From Puniceibacterium sediminis (lineage in GTDB: Bacteria > Pseudomonadota > Alphaproteobacteria > Rhodobacterales > Rhodobacteraceae): a stretch of 64,000 bases of DNA. How positions within the stretch are numbered: the first letter of the stretch is position 1; every line of letters starts with the position of its first letter. A program made the position numbers and the translations under genes. Below the pieces are notes generated by a model that was not told where the DNA came from, did no database searches, and saw only the letters and a program-made list of their open reading frames with translations. Positions 1 to 8,033 of the stretch are shown here, in pieces. Location of the stretch: assembly GCF_900188035.1 (NCBI RefSeq), contig NZ_FZNN01000010.1, positions 100,609 through 164,608 on the forward strand, read 5' to 3'.

Positions 1-1
1 C

Positions 2-814
2 GGATACAAGGCGCAGCATTTCGCCGCGATCATGGGGGAACCTGACCCGGTTCAATGGCTCGAAATCCATGCCGAAAACTATATGGGCGACGGTGGCCGC
101 CCGATTGCCCAACTCCGGCATCTGGCGGAACGCTTTCCGATCTCCGTGCACGGCGTCGGCTTGTCCATCGGCGGCGAAGGTCCGCTTGACACCGACCACC
201 TCGCCCGCCTGAAACACCTCTGCGATTGGCTGAACCCGGCGAGCTTTTCCGAACACCTGGCCTGGTCCACCCACGACAGCCACTTCTTCAACGATCTGCT
301 GCCGCTGCCCTATACCGACGCCACCCTGTCGCGCGTCTGCGATCATATCGATCAGGTGCAAGAGGTGCTAGGCCGCCGGATGCTGCTGGAAAACCCCTCC
401 AGCTATCTCGCCTTTGCCGACTCGACCATGACCGAAACCGATTTCCTGCACGCCGTCACGCGCCGCACCGGCTGTGGCATGCTGCTTGATGTGAACAACG
501 TCTTCGTTTCCGCCACCAACCTGAGTTATTCGCCGCAGAGCTATATCGACGCCTATCCGCTCGATGCCGTGGGCGAGATCCACCTTGGCGGCCATGACGA
601 GGATCACGATGACCACGGCGCCCCCCTGCTGATCGACAGCCACGGGCGCGAAGTCATCGACCCGGTGTGGGAACTGCTGGATTACACCCTTGCCCGATCG
701 GGCCCCCGCCCGACGCTGGTTGAATGGGACACCGATGTGCCCGACTGGCCGGTTCTTGCGGCCGAGGCACGCCGCGCCAACATCGCCCTGTCCCGGCTGA
801 GCGTCCCCGCATGA
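2..814 (+). CDS. bufB: DUF692 family protein (BufB-like), 5' partial
   Basis: Member of the DUF692 multinuclear-iron enzyme family. In bufferin systems these proteins work with a DUF2063 partner to modify cysteines of a small exported metal-binding peptide. The frame is open from base 2, and the sequence before the first ATG at 32 still reads as family sequence (GYKAQHF..), so the true start lies outside the window. Family-like blocks are [43 protein letters not shown] and EIHLGGH, supplying the expected His/Glu/Asp/Asn ligands. The stop overlaps the next start as ATGA. The precursor peptide gene (DUF2282 type) would be expected just upstream of base 1. The family is certain; a bufferin role is inferred from the three-gene order. 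Confidence 0.88.
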   Translation, partial: GYKAQHFAAIMGEPDPVQWLEIHAENYMGDGGRPIAQLRHLAERFPISVHGVGLSIGGEGPLDTDHLARLKHLCDWLNPASFSEHLAWSTHDSHFFNDLLPLPYTDATLSRVCDHIDQVQEVLGRRMLLENPSSYLAFADSTMTETDFLHAVTRRTGCGMLLDVNNVFVSATNLSYSPQSYIDAYPLDAVGEIHLGGHDEDHDDHGAPLLIDSHGREVIDPVWELLDYTLARSGPRPTLVEWDTDVPDWPVLAAEARRANIALSRLSVPA

Positions 815-1548
815 CGGATCAGACCGCCTTTCACGCCGCCCTTCTGGACGCCGCCGCCCCCATCCCCACCGGGCTGACCGATGGCGCAGGCCGTCCCGCA
901 GGGCGGCGCTACGGCGTCTATCGCAACAACGTCGCCGTGTCCCTGCGCGACGCCTTGGAAACCGCCTACCCAGCCATTGCAAAACTGATCGGGACCGAGA
1001 ACTTTCACAACATCGCCGGGATGTATCTGCGCAGCGCGCCGCCCGACACACCGATCATGCTGCAGTATGGCGCGGGCTTCCCACAGTTCCTCGAATCCCT
1101 CGCACCACTGGCGCATCTGCCCTATCTGGGGGATGTCGCGCGGATCGAACGCGCCATGCGCCTGTCCTATCACGCCGCCGACAGCACCCCCGCCGATGCC
1201 ACGATCCTGCAGAACCTTTCGCAGGAGGTTCTGATGTCGGCGCGCCTGACGCTCGCCCCGTCGGTGCGGATCCTGCGATCACCCTTTCCGGCCTTCGACA
1301 TCTGGGCCTACAACATGCGTCCCGGTGCGCGCAAACCACGGCCCCTTGCCCAGGACACCCTGATCCTGCGCGCCGAATTCGACCCCGTGCCCCACCTGCT
1401 CGGCCCCGGTGCCTATGCCTTTGTGCAGGCGATCAATGCGCAGCAACCACTTGGCGCGGCACTACAGGCAGCGGGCGAAGATATCGACCTTGGCGCCATT
1501 CTGGGGCTTTTGCTGTCCAGCCACGCCATCACACAGATCCACATTTGA
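811..1548 (+). CDS. bufC: DUF2063 domain protein (BufC-like)
   Basis: 245-aa protein with the N-terminal DUF2063 signature: [20 protein letters not shown], followed by [18 protein letters not shown] and [11 protein letters not shown]. In characterised bufferin operons this protein recruits the precursor peptide to the DUF692 enzyme. The ATG at 811 is chosen because it overlaps the upstream stop as ATGA and starts the domain correctly; a longer frame reaching back to 724 would run through bufB. Sitting between DUF692 and DoxX genes matches the usual bufABC-doxX layout. Confidence 0.88.
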   Translation: MTDQTAFHAALLDAAAPIPTGLTDGAGRPAGRRYGVYRNNVAVSLRDALETAYPAIAKLIGTENFHNIAGMYLRSAPPDTPIMLQYGAGFPQFLESLAPLAHLPYLGDVARIERAMRLSYHAADSTPADATILQNLSQEVLMSARLTLAPSVRILRSPFPAFDIWAYNMRPGARKPRPLAQDTLILRAEFDPVPHLLGPGAYAFVQAINAQQPLGAALQAAGEDIDLGAILGLLLSSHAITQIHI

Positions 1549-1561
1549 AAGGCACGATTTC

Positions 1562-2134
1562 ATGGACCGCCTCATCACCCTCCACAGCACCCTTTTCGAC
1601 GGGATCGAGCGCAGTTTTTCCGCGCTGATCCCGCTGCTGGCCCGGCTGATCTTTGCGGCAACGCTGCTGGTGTATTTCTGGAACTCCGCTCTTACAAAAC
1701 TGGGTGACGGGGTGTTCGGCTTCCTGCGCGCTTCGTCCAATGCCTATGCCCAGATCTTTCCCCGCGCGCTCGAGGCCGTGGGCTATGACGCCTCACAGCT
1801 TAGCCTGTTTCACTGGGCCGTGGTGACGGCGGGCATGTGGGCGGAATTCCTGTTGCCGCTGCTGATCGTGGTGGGGTTGTTTACCCGGCTGGCAAGCCTT
1901 GGCATGATCGGCTTTGTGGTGGTGCAAAGCCTGACCGATCTGTACGGCCACGGCGGCATCGCACATGACGGCACGCTTGGTGCCTGGTTCGACAGGGCCC
2001 CCGACAGTCTGATCCTGGATCAGCGCGCCTTCTGGGTCTTCCTGCTGGCAATCCTTGTGATCCGTGGCGGCGGCGCCCTGTCGCTTGACCGCATCCTGAG
2101 CCGTCAGATTCTGGGCCACGCGACACCCACCTGA
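1562..2134 (+). CDS. DoxX family membrane protein
   Basis: 190-aa membrane protein with about four hydrophobic segments (near residues 20-42, 70-100, 105-125 and 155-175) and the DoxX-type block GLFTRLASLGMIGFVVVQS. It follows bufC by 13 bp and ends the operon. DoxX proteins commonly accompany DUF692/DUF2063 pairs, but their exact task there is not settled; a redox or membrane-anchoring role is a guess. The start at 1562 lies after the bufC stop; the frame is open further upstream only because it overlaps bufC. Confidence 0.82.
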   Translation: MDRLITLHSTLFDGIERSFSALIPLLARLIFAATLLVYFWNSALTKLGDGVFGFLRASSNAYAQIFPRALEAVGYDASQLSLFHWAVVTAGMWAEFLLPLLIVVGLFTRLASLGMIGFVVVQSLTDLYGHGGIAHDGTLGAWFDRAPDSLILDQRAFWVFLLAILVIRGGGALSLDRILSRQILGHATPT

Positions 2135-2138
2135 ATGC

Positions 2139-2173
2139 AACGACGCGCAAGGGCATCCCCCCGCGCGTCGTTT
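2139..2173. terminator. Bidirectional terminator after bufBC-doxX
   Basis: A perfect 10-bp inverted repeat, AACGACGCGC (2139-2148) and GCGCGTCGTT (2163-2172), with a 14-nt loop sits between the convergent doxX (+) and 4-TM (-) genes. The stem is GC rich and the T-run is short (GTTTG), so strong intrinsic termination is likely but not certain. Confidence 0.65.
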
Positions 2174-2211
2174 GCTCAATCATCGTGACAGAAAATAGCC
2201 CGATCCTGTGT

Positions 2212-2580
2212 TCAGAAATGCGCCTTTGGTTCATCCGGCTTGCCCGCCGCAAGCGCGAGAAAACCACCAAGACCCGCAAAGGCGATCGGGAACATGGTGA
2301 AGACATTGAACCCGAATGCGACATACGTCCCCGCAGCCGACAGCAGCAAAAGCACACCGCCCCACAGGGCCCGCGACATCGCCATGGCTCCGCCCGCAAT
2401 TGCCAGCATCGGTGACAGGACCGACGCCACCCGCACGACATCCGGATTGTCGAACATGCCGAATGTCGCCTCGACCTCGGCAAAGTTGCGCGCCAGCTCC
2501 GTATAGCCATAGCCGAAAAAGCCGACGAACATCCCGATCACCCCGGCGATGATCCCCAATGTCAGTGCAGCGCTGCGCAT
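2212..2580 (-). CDS. Small four-TM membrane protein, function unknown
   Basis: 122-aa protein made almost entirely of hydrophobic segments (about residues 4-25, 45-65, 70-88 and 90-110) separated by short loops. The loop after TM1 (YTELARNFAEVEATFGMFDNPDV) is the only polar stretch. No catalytic motif is visible and I do not recognise a named family. The start at 2580 lies one base after the stop of the ArsC-like gene, so the two are almost certainly co-transcribed. Forms starting further upstream would overlap that gene. Confidence 0.72.
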   Translation of the reverse strand: MRSAALTLGIIAGVIGMFVGFFGYGYTELARNFAEVEATFGMFDNPDVVRVASVLSPMLAIAGGAMAMSRALWGGVLLLLSAAGTYVAFGFNVFTMFPIAFAGLGGFLALAAGKPDEPKAHF

Positions 2581-2581
2581 C

Positions 2582-2902
2582 TCAGGTCCTTTCCTGCAGG
2601 GCGGCCTGGACATCCTTGCCCCAGCCCAACCACATTTCGTCACCCTCGGTGATCAGCGGACGCTTCATCAGCGTCGGATGTTCCCGCAACAACTCCAGCG
2701 CCGGGCGCGCGCGTTCCTGCTCGTCCAGCCCGCGCCATGTGGTCGACCGCGTGTTGACCACTGCATCACCGAAGACCCGCAAGGCGCGCTCCAGCACATC
2801 CTGCGGCACGCCATCTGTGCGTACATCCACATATTCCGCCCCATCCAGCACCTTCTGTGCCTTGCGGCAGGTATCACATGTCTTCAACCCGTATAGGATC
2901 AT
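2582..2902 (-). CDS. ArsC/Spx/YffB-like thioredoxin-fold protein
   Basis: 106-aa thioredoxin-fold protein of the arsenate reductase-like (ArsC/YffB/Spx) family. It opens with ILYGLKTCDTCRKAQKVLDG, carrying a CxxC at the N-terminal end of helix 1, and has the typical later MKRPLI segment. Members are glutathione-linked reductases or regulators; there is no adjacent arsenite pump or ArsR gene, so arsenic resistance is not implied. The start at 2902 fits the family N-terminus. The gene is directly upstream of the 4-TM gene. Confidence 0.8.
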   Translation of the reverse strand: MILYGLKTCDTCRKAQKVLDGAEYVDVRTDGVPQDVLERALRVFGDAVVNTRSTTWRGLDEQERARPALELLREHPTLMKRPLITEGDEMWLGWGKDVQAALQERT

Positions 2903-3129
2903 GCCCGCTCCTGTATCATCCGTTTCAAATAATCGCCCAGGACCTGCAATGCGACCCTGTTTTGCTTGCTTTTTACATATCCCGTGCAATCCTTTTCAGT
3001 ACGTGGCCCCCAGGGTCAACTCCGGAGCGGTACAAAGCGTCCCCCGCGTGCCGTCTGCCAGACCCGAAAGGGCCGCGCCGAACCCCTGGCATTTTCAGGG
3101 AAAAGCAAGACATAAAGGAGACACGGGAC

Positions 3130-3336
3130 ATGCCGACAGGCACCGTGAAATGGTTCAATACCACCAAAGGATACGGGTTCATTGCACCCGATGATGGCGG
3201 CAAGGATGTGTTTGTGCATATCTCCGCAGTAGAACGCTCGGGCCTTACCGGCCTGGCCGACGATCAGAAAGTCGGCTTTGAAATGCGCGAAGGCCGTGAC
3301 GGACGACAAATGGCCTCGGATCTGACCCTGCTCTGA
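3130..3336 (+). CDS. Cold-shock domain protein (CspA family)
   Basis: 68-aa single cold-shock domain, binding single-stranded nucleic acid as an RNA chaperone. RNP1-type motif KGYGFIAPDDG (about residues 13-23) and RNP2-type motif DVFVHIS (about 26-32) are both present, and length is normal for the family. The start at 3130 is preceded by AAAGGAG nine bases upstream. The long leader (from about 2903) holds a small hairpin, CCCTG/CAGGG, near 3087-3103 and could carry temperature-dependent control, which is common for this family. Confidence 0.93.
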   Translation: MPTGTVKWFNTTKGYGFIAPDDGGKDVFVHISAVERSGLTGLADDQKVGFEMREGRDGRQMASDLTLL

Positions 3337-3357
3337 CCGCGCGAACCCTGCACCGGT

Positions 3358-3384
3358 TGGCCGGACCTGTCCCGGGACCGGCCA
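3358..3384. terminator. Hairpin between csp and metR
   Basis: Inverted repeat TGGCCGG (3358-3364) / CCGGCCA (3378-3384) between the convergent csp and metR genes. No U-tract follows on either strand, so it is only a candidate terminator. Confidence 0.4.
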
Positions 3385-3405
3385 GTTGATCGCGCCAGTG
3401 AGTAC

Positions 3406-4311
3406 CTAAACCGACTGAAGCTTGACCGCTTCGGTGCGGGCAAATCCGATCAGGTCGCGCACAAAGGGTTTGTCGACGTCCGCGCTGCGCGTGGCGGCAT
3501 ACAGCCGCCGGGTGATACCTGCCTTTGTCAGCGGGCGGGTGACGTAGTCCGAATTGTACTTGACCTCGCGCACCACCCAGTCGGGCAGCACCGCAACACC
3601 GCGATTGCTGGCGACCAGCAACAGAATGACCGCCGTCAACTCGACCTGACGGATCGCGGCCGGTTCCACTTTGGCCGGTGTCAGCAGCTGACTGAACACA
3701 TCCAATCGTGAGCGTTCCACCGGATAGGTGATCAGGGTCTGACCACGGAAATCCTGCGCCTCGACATAGGGTTTCTGCGCCAGCGGATGGGTCGAGGCGG
3801 CAACAAACACCGGATTATAGTCGAAAAGCTCGGTAAAGGTGATGCCGGGAATATTCTCGGGATCGGACGACACCACCAGATCCACCTCTTCCTTCAGCAG
3901 CGCGGGCAGCGCATCAAAGGCCAGACCGGGCCTGATATCCACATCCACATCCGGCCAGCTCTTGCGAAAGGATTCAAGCACCGGGAACAGCCACTCAAAA
4001 CAGGCGTGACACTCGATCGCGATGTGCATCCGGCCCGTGGACCCGGCCCGCAGCCCGCTGAATTCATCCTGCAATGCCTCGACCTGCGGCAGCACCTGTT
4101 CGGCCAACCGCAGCAGACGCATCCCCGCCGCCGACAGCGTCATCGGCTTGGATCGCCGCACAAAAAGCTCGACCCCCGCCTGATCCTCAAGCCCCTTGAT
4201 CTGGTGGCTAAGCGCACTTTGTGTTATGTTCAGCTGATCCGCAGCCTTCGCCACACCACCGGCCTCGTAGATCGCCTTGATCGTGCGCAGATGTCTGAAT
4301 TCAATATGCAC
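3406..4311 (-). CDS. metR: LysR-type regulator, MetR-like
   Basis: 301-aa LysR-type regulator. The winged HTH at the N-terminus (IEFRHLRTIKAIYEAGGVAK, then TQSALSHQIKGLEDQAG) closely resembles MetR, which activates methionine-biosynthesis genes using homocysteine as coinducer. The effector-binding domain follows from about residue 95. The GTG at 4311 (VHIEFRHL) is chosen because MetR proteins begin just before this block; the open frame continues 56 codons upstream across the divergent promoter and into metF. Divergence from metF and a TGAG-N5-CTCA dyad between them support the assignment. Confidence 0.85.
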   Translation of the reverse strand: MHIEFRHLRTIKAIYEAGGVAKAADQLNITQSALSHQIKGLEDQAGVELFVRRSKPMTLSAAGMRLLRLAEQVLPQVEALQDEFSGLRAGSTGRMHIAIECHACFEWLFPVLESFRKSWPDVDVDIRPGLAFDALPALLKEEVDLVVSSDPENIPGITFTELFDYNPVFVAASTHPLAQKPYVEAQDFRGQTLITYPVERSRLDVFSQLLTPAKVEPAAIRQVELTAVILLLVASNRGVAVLPDWVVREVKYNSDYVTRPLTKAGITRRLYAATRSADVDKPFVRDLIGFARTEAVKLQSV

Positions 4312-4345
4312 CCTGACGTCCGCCTCATGTTGTTGATGAAAATTA

Positions 4346-4358
4346 TGAGTTTGTCTCA
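4346..4358. promoter_or_regulatory. Candidate MetR box in the metR-metF intergenic region
   Basis: TGAG-TTTGT-CTCA is a dyad with the spacing of the enterobacterial MetR consensus TGAA-N5-TTCA, lying in the 94-bp gap between the metR and metF starts. It is near to but not identical with the consensus; binding is inferred. Confidence 0.5.
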
Positions 4359-4405
4359 CATAGCGCGATATGCGACAAGCCGGGAAACGCACAAGGACAC
4401 CCGCC

Positions 4406-5272
4406 ATGACACGCCCCGAGATTTCTTTTGAGTTCTTCCCGCCCAAGAACATCGAAGCCACATTCCGCCTCTGGGACACCGTTCAGGTTCTGGCCCCGCT
4501 GGCGCCGCGGTTCGTTTCGGTGACCTATGGCGCGGGCGGCACGACGCGTGATCTGACCCGCGACGTGGTCTCGACCCTGCACAAGCATTCCGGCCTGCGC
4601 ACCGCAGCGCACCTCACCTGCGTCGATGCCACCCGCGAAGAAACCCTGCAGATCGCCCGCGATTTCGCCGCCGCCGGTGTCACCGACATCGTCGCCCTGC
4701 GCGGCGACCCGCCCAAAGGCGCCAACGGCTTCGCGCCCCACCCCGATGGCTTCAACAGCTCGGTCGAACTGATCGAAGCGCTGAAAGATGCGGGTGATTT
4801 CACCATCCGCGTCGGTGCCTACCCCGACAAACACCCCGAGGCGCCCACCGCCACGGCGGATGTCGAATACCTCAAGCGCAAGCTCGATGCCGGCGCGGAC
4901 GAGGCGCTGACCCAGTTCTTTTTTGAGGCCGAGACGTTCTTCCGCTTCCGCGATGCCTGCGTCAAAGCCGGTATCGACAAGCCGATCGTTCCGGGCATCT
5001 TCCCGATCGAGAACTGGAAAGGTGCGCGCCGCTTTGCCGAATCCTGCGGCACGCAAATCCCCGCCTGGGTGATCGACGCCTTCGACACAGCCACCCGTGA
5101 CGGCCGCGAGGATCTGCTGGCAACCGCAGTCTGCACCGAACTCTGCTCGGATCTGATCGAGGGCGGTGTGGACAAGCTGCACTTTTACACCCTCAACCGC
5201 CCGGAACTCACCCGCGACGTCTGCTTCGCACTGGGCGTGGCACCGGACGTAAAGCTCGAAAACGTCGCCTGA
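4406..5272 (+). CDS. metF: 5,10-methylenetetrahydrofolate reductase
   Basis: 288-aa FAD enzyme reducing methylene-THF to methyl-THF, the methyl donor for methionine synthesis. Family blocks are PEISFEFFPPKN at the N-terminus, VSVTYGAGGTTRD, the ALRGDPPKG flavin/folate loop (about residue 94), YPDKHPEA and FFFEAETFFRF, ending with DKLHFYTLNRPELT. Length is standard. The ATG at 4406 gives the family N-terminus; the open frame from 4370 is longer without added homology. It faces metR across a short regulatory gap. Confidence 0.95.
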   Translation: MTRPEISFEFFPPKNIEATFRLWDTVQVLAPLAPRFVSVTYGAGGTTRDLTRDVVSTLHKHSGLRTAAHLTCVDATREETLQIARDFAAAGVTDIVALRGDPPKGANGFAPHPDGFNSSVELIEALKDAGDFTIRVGAYPDKHPEAPTATADVEYLKRKLDAGADEALTQFFFEAETFFRFRDACVKAGIDKPIVPGIFPIENWKGARRFAESCGTQIPAWVIDAFDTATRDGREDLLATAVCTELCSDLIEGGVDKLHFYTLNRPELTRDVCFALGVAPDVKLENVA

Positions 5273-5283
5273 CACCGGGGCCC

Positions 5284-5339
5284 GGGACCAAGAATTTTCT
5301 GAAAATTCTTGCCAAAATTCTTCAAAAGAATTTTGTCCC
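5284..5339. repeat. Nested AT-rich palindrome between metF and GNAT gene
   Basis: Two perfect 9-bp palindromic hairpins lie side by side: AAGAATTTT-ctg-AAAATTCTT (5290-5310) and AAAATTCTT-caa-AAGAATTTT (5314-5334). They are themselves mutually inverted and are bracketed by GGGAC (5284-5288) and GTCCC (5335-5339). The whole forms a symmetric element in a GC-rich background. It could terminate metF transcription or be a dispersed intergenic repeat; sequence alone does not decide. Confidence 0.75.
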
Positions 5340-5393
5340 GGCTCGTCGGTTCCACCCTTGTCGCGGGCGCCGTCGCGCGGCACCCTCAGCACC

Positions 5394-5846
5394 ATGATAC
5401 GCCCCGCCACCCCCGATGATCTGACGGCGATCCGCGCCATCGCGGTGGCGGCTTATGCGCCCTATATCCCCGTGATCGGGCGCAAACCCGCGCCGATGGC
5501 GGCGGATTATGCCGCCCAGATTGCCGAGGGCTGGGTGCATGTGGCCGATCCCACTGGAACAGGGCCGGTCGGTTTTGTGGTGTTCTATCCTGCGGGCGAC
5601 ACGATGTTTCTTGAAAACATTGCGGTCAGCCGCGCGGCCGTCGGACAGGGCATCGGCAAGGCGCTGATGGCCTTCTGCGAAACGCAGGCCCGCCAGACCG
5701 GGATGACAGCCATCACGCTCTACACGAACGCCCTGATGACCGACAACCTGCGGATCTATCCCCATCTCGGCTATGTCCAGACGGACCGGCGCACCGAGGA
5801 CGGCTTTGACCGTGTCTATTTCCGCAAGGACCTGCGCCTACCCTGA
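5394..5846 (+). CDS. GNAT family N-acetyltransferase
   Basis: 150-aa acetyltransferase of the GNAT fold. The acetyl-CoA binding motif A is visible as AVGQGIGKALMAFCE (Q/RxxGxG/A type, near residue 80), preceded by the strand FLENIAVS and followed by TLYTNALMTDNLRIYPHLGY, a typical motif B region. Substrate is unknown. Start at 5394 (MIRPATPDDL) is the normal GNAT opening. Its last 9 bp overlap the 3' end of the convergent bhcR. Confidence 0.86.
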   Translation: MIRPATPDDLTAIRAIAVAAYAPYIPVIGRKPAPMAADYAAQIAEGWVHVADPTGTGPVGFVVFYPAGDTMFLENIAVSRAAVGQGIGKALMAFCETQARQTGMTAITLYTNALMTDNLRIYPHLGYVQTDRRTEDGFDRVYFRKDLRLP

Positions 5847-6674
5847 CACCCGCCCGCCGATGCCATGCGTGATTTCTGCGGCGGCTGCGATGACCTGTGC
5901 GCCAAGGCCCGGGATCGCGTCGGGCACGACACGGCTTGACGGGCCGGACACCGAAATCCCCGCCACCGCCACACCATGCACGTCAAAGATCGGTGCCGCG
6001 ACACACCGCATGCCAATGTTCTTTTCCTCACCGTCGATCGAATAGCCCCGCGCCCGCGTCTCTGCCAGATCCGCCAGCAGCGCATCGCGAGTCACATGGG
6101 TGAACTCCGTGAACCGCTCGAGCCCATGCGCATCCAGAATCCGCGCCACCTGCCCCGCGCCGCGCTGTGCCAGCAGTGCCTTGCCAATCCCCGACGCATG
6201 CATCGGCGACATCGTCCCCGGCGGAAAGAACGCGCGGATCGTCGCCATCGTCTCGACCTGGCTCAGAAACAACACCTGACCCGATTGTTCGATACCAAGG
6301 TTCGCGGTTTCCCCGGTCGCATCCATCAGCGACCGCAACACCGGAAGCGCCCGTTCAAGCAGCGACGTGCGGCGCAGGAATCGCGACCCGATCAGAAACG
6401 CCCCGGCGCCGATGTGCCATGTCTGCGGCCCACTGTCGAAATCCACGATCCCACGCGCCTCTAACGTGAACAGCACCCTGTAAACGCTGGCCGGAGACTG
6501 GCCAAGGTCGCCCGAAATCTGCGACAGGGTCGCGCCCTTCATCTCGCTCAGCCGTTCCAGCACCTCCATCGCGCGGTCAAGCGACTTGATGGTGTTCTGC
6601 TCGGATTTGTCATGCCAGGAACGCGGCCGCCCCCGGCCCCGCGCTGTGAAATCTTCCTCTGAATCACCTGTCAC
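5838..6674 (-). CDS. bhcR: IclR-family regulator of the beta-hydroxyaspartate cycle
   Basis: 278-aa IclR-type regulator: winged HTH at about residues 28-90 (IKSLDRAMEVLERLSEMKGA, SPASVYRVLFTLEARG) and an IclR effector domain to the C-terminus (AFFPPGTMSPMHASGIGKAL, MRCVAAPIFD). BhcR of Paracoccus denitrificans has the same divergent position next to bhcABCD and responds to glyoxylate. The GTG at 6674 is preferred because CAGGAGG stands five bases upstream; the open frame extends further only through the AT-rich promoter. The name rests on family plus gene order. Confidence 0.88.
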   Translation of the reverse strand: MTGDSEEDFTARGRGRPRSWHDKSEQNTIKSLDRAMEVLERLSEMKGATLSQISGDLGQSPASVYRVLFTLEARGIVDFDSGPQTWHIGAGAFLIGSRFLRRTSLLERALPVLRSLMDATGETANLGIEQSGQVLFLSQVETMATIRAFFPPGTMSPMHASGIGKALLAQRGAGQVARILDAHGLERFTEFTHVTRDALLADLAETRARGYSIDGEEKNIGMRCVAAPIFDVHGVAVAGISVSGPSSRVVPDAIPGLGAQVIAAAAEITHGIGGRVSG

Positions 6675-6732
6675 AGCCGCCTCCTGAATATTTCTGAAAA
6701 ACTCCTGCGCATTATGAAAAATGCAACGCACT

Positions 6733-6759
6733 GATTCAATGTATATTTTCCATTGAATC
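6733..6759. promoter_or_regulatory. Candidate BhcR operator
   Basis: Perfect 9-bp inverted repeat GATTCAATG (6733-6741) / CATTGAATC (6751-6759) separated by 9 bp, in the AT-rich gap between bhcR and bhcA. A second, weaker dyad, TGAAA-N5-TTTCA, lies at 6767-6781. Position and symmetry fit an IclR-type dimer site; binding is inferred. Confidence 0.65.
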
Positions 6760-6842
6760 CAAAAAATGAAAAACAATTTCAAAAAAATTGCCCGCGAAAC
6801 AGGCAAACCTTAAAGTTGACCCAACAGCGAGGAGAACACGCC

Positions 6843-8033
6843 ATGAGCATTCAGAACCCAGTCTTCATTCCCGGCCCGACCAACATCCCCGAGTCCGTCC
6901 GCAAAGCCTGCGACATGCCCACCATAGACCACCGCTCGCCTCTTTTCGCGACGATCCTGCACCCGGCCATCGACGGCTGCCGCAAGGTGCTGAAAACCAC
7001 CGAGGGCGAGCTGTTCATCTTCCCCGCCTCCGGCACCGGCGGTTGGGAGGCATCGCTGACCAACACCCTGAACCCCGGTGACACGATTCTTGCCGCGCGC
7101 AACGGCATGTTCTCCCACAAGTGGATCGACATGTGCCATCGCTTCGGCCTCAACGTTATTCAGGTCGATGTCCCCTGGGGCGAAGGCCTGCCCGTGCCGA
7201 AGTTCGAGGAAATCCTGCGCGCCGACCCCGATGGTCGCATCAAGGCCGTCCTCGCCACCCACAACGAAACCGCCACCGGCGTTGTGTCGGACGTCGCCGG
7301 ACTGCGCCGCGCCATGGATGCCGCCGGACACGGCGCGCTGCTGATGGTCGATGGGGTGAGCTCGATCGGGTCGATGAATTTCGAATTTGACAACTGGGGC
7401 GTCGATGTTGCCGTGACCGGCAGCCAGAAGGGCTTCATGCTGCCCGCCGGACTCGCCATCACCTGTTTTTCACCCAAGGCCATCGCCGCCAGCAAAACCG
7501 CCACCCTGCCCCGGACGTTCTGGAGCATTGACGACATGCGCAACGGATATGCCGCCAACGCCTATCCCTACACGCCCTCGGTTGGCTTGCTGAACGGGTT
7601 GAAGCACACGACCGAAATGCTGCTGGCCGAAGGGCTCGACAATGTCTTTGCCCGTCACGCCCGCATCGCCGATGGTGTGCGCGCCGCCGTCCGCGCCTGG
7701 GGCATGACGCCCTGCGCCGTCTCGCCCGATCTCTATTCCAACACCGTGACCGCGATCTGCACACCCGAAGGTTTCAACGCCTCGACAATCGTTGAACGCG
7801 CCTCGCTTCAATACGGCATGGCATTCGGCACCGGCCTTGGCGATGTTGCGGGCAAGGTGTTCCGCATCGGCCACCTTGGCATGCTGACCGACGCCATGGC
7901 CCTGTCGGGCATCGCCACCGCAGAAATGGTTATGGTCGATCTGGGTCTGCCTGTTACGCTGGGCTCGGGTGTTGCCGCGGCGCAGGAAATCTACCGCAAG
8001 GGAGGCAAAATCCAGAAGGAGCAAGCCGCATGA
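6843..8033 (+). CDS. bhcA: Aspartate-glyoxylate aminotransferase
   Basis: 396-aa class V PLP aminotransferase of the serine/alanine-glyoxylate type. In the beta-hydroxyaspartate cycle BhcA transfers the amino group of aspartate to glyoxylate, giving oxaloacetate and glycine. Visible features are FIPGPTNIPE at the N-terminus, SGTGGWEASLTN (cofactor phosphate region), VDGVSSIGS (the Asp contacting the PLP ring) and GSQKGFM with the Schiff-base Lys at residue 196. The start at 6843 follows a GAGGAG element. It ends in an ATGA overlap with bhcB. Confidence 0.92.
   Translation: MSIQNPVFIPGPTNIPESVRKACDMPTIDHRSPLFATILHPAIDGCRKVLKTTEGELFIFPASGTGGWEASLTNTLNPGDTILAARNGMFSHKWIDMCHRFGLNVIQVDVPWGEGLPVPKFEEILRADPDGRIKAVLATHNETATGVVSDVAGLRRAMDAAGHGALLMVDGVSSIGSMNFEFDNWGVDVAVTGSQKGFMLPAGLAITCFSPKAIAASKTATLPRTFWSIDDMRNGYAANAYPYTPSVGLLNGLKHTTEMLLAEGLDNVFARHARIADGVRAAVRAWGMTPCAVSPDLYSNTVTAICTPEGFNASTIVERASLQYGMAFGTGLGDVAGKVFRIGHLGMLTDAMALSGIATAEMVMVDLGLPVTLGSGVAAAQEIYRKGGKIQKEQAA

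Noticed and set aside
4312..4405. SAM-type riboswitch before metF
   Set aside because: The gap is only 94 bp and shared with a divergent promoter; a MetR-type dyad explains it better and no riboswitch core could be recognised.
4343..5440. 365-codon minus-strand open frame antisense to metF
   Set aside because: metF is complete on the plus strand; the antisense translation has no domain and extends across metF into the GNAT gene.
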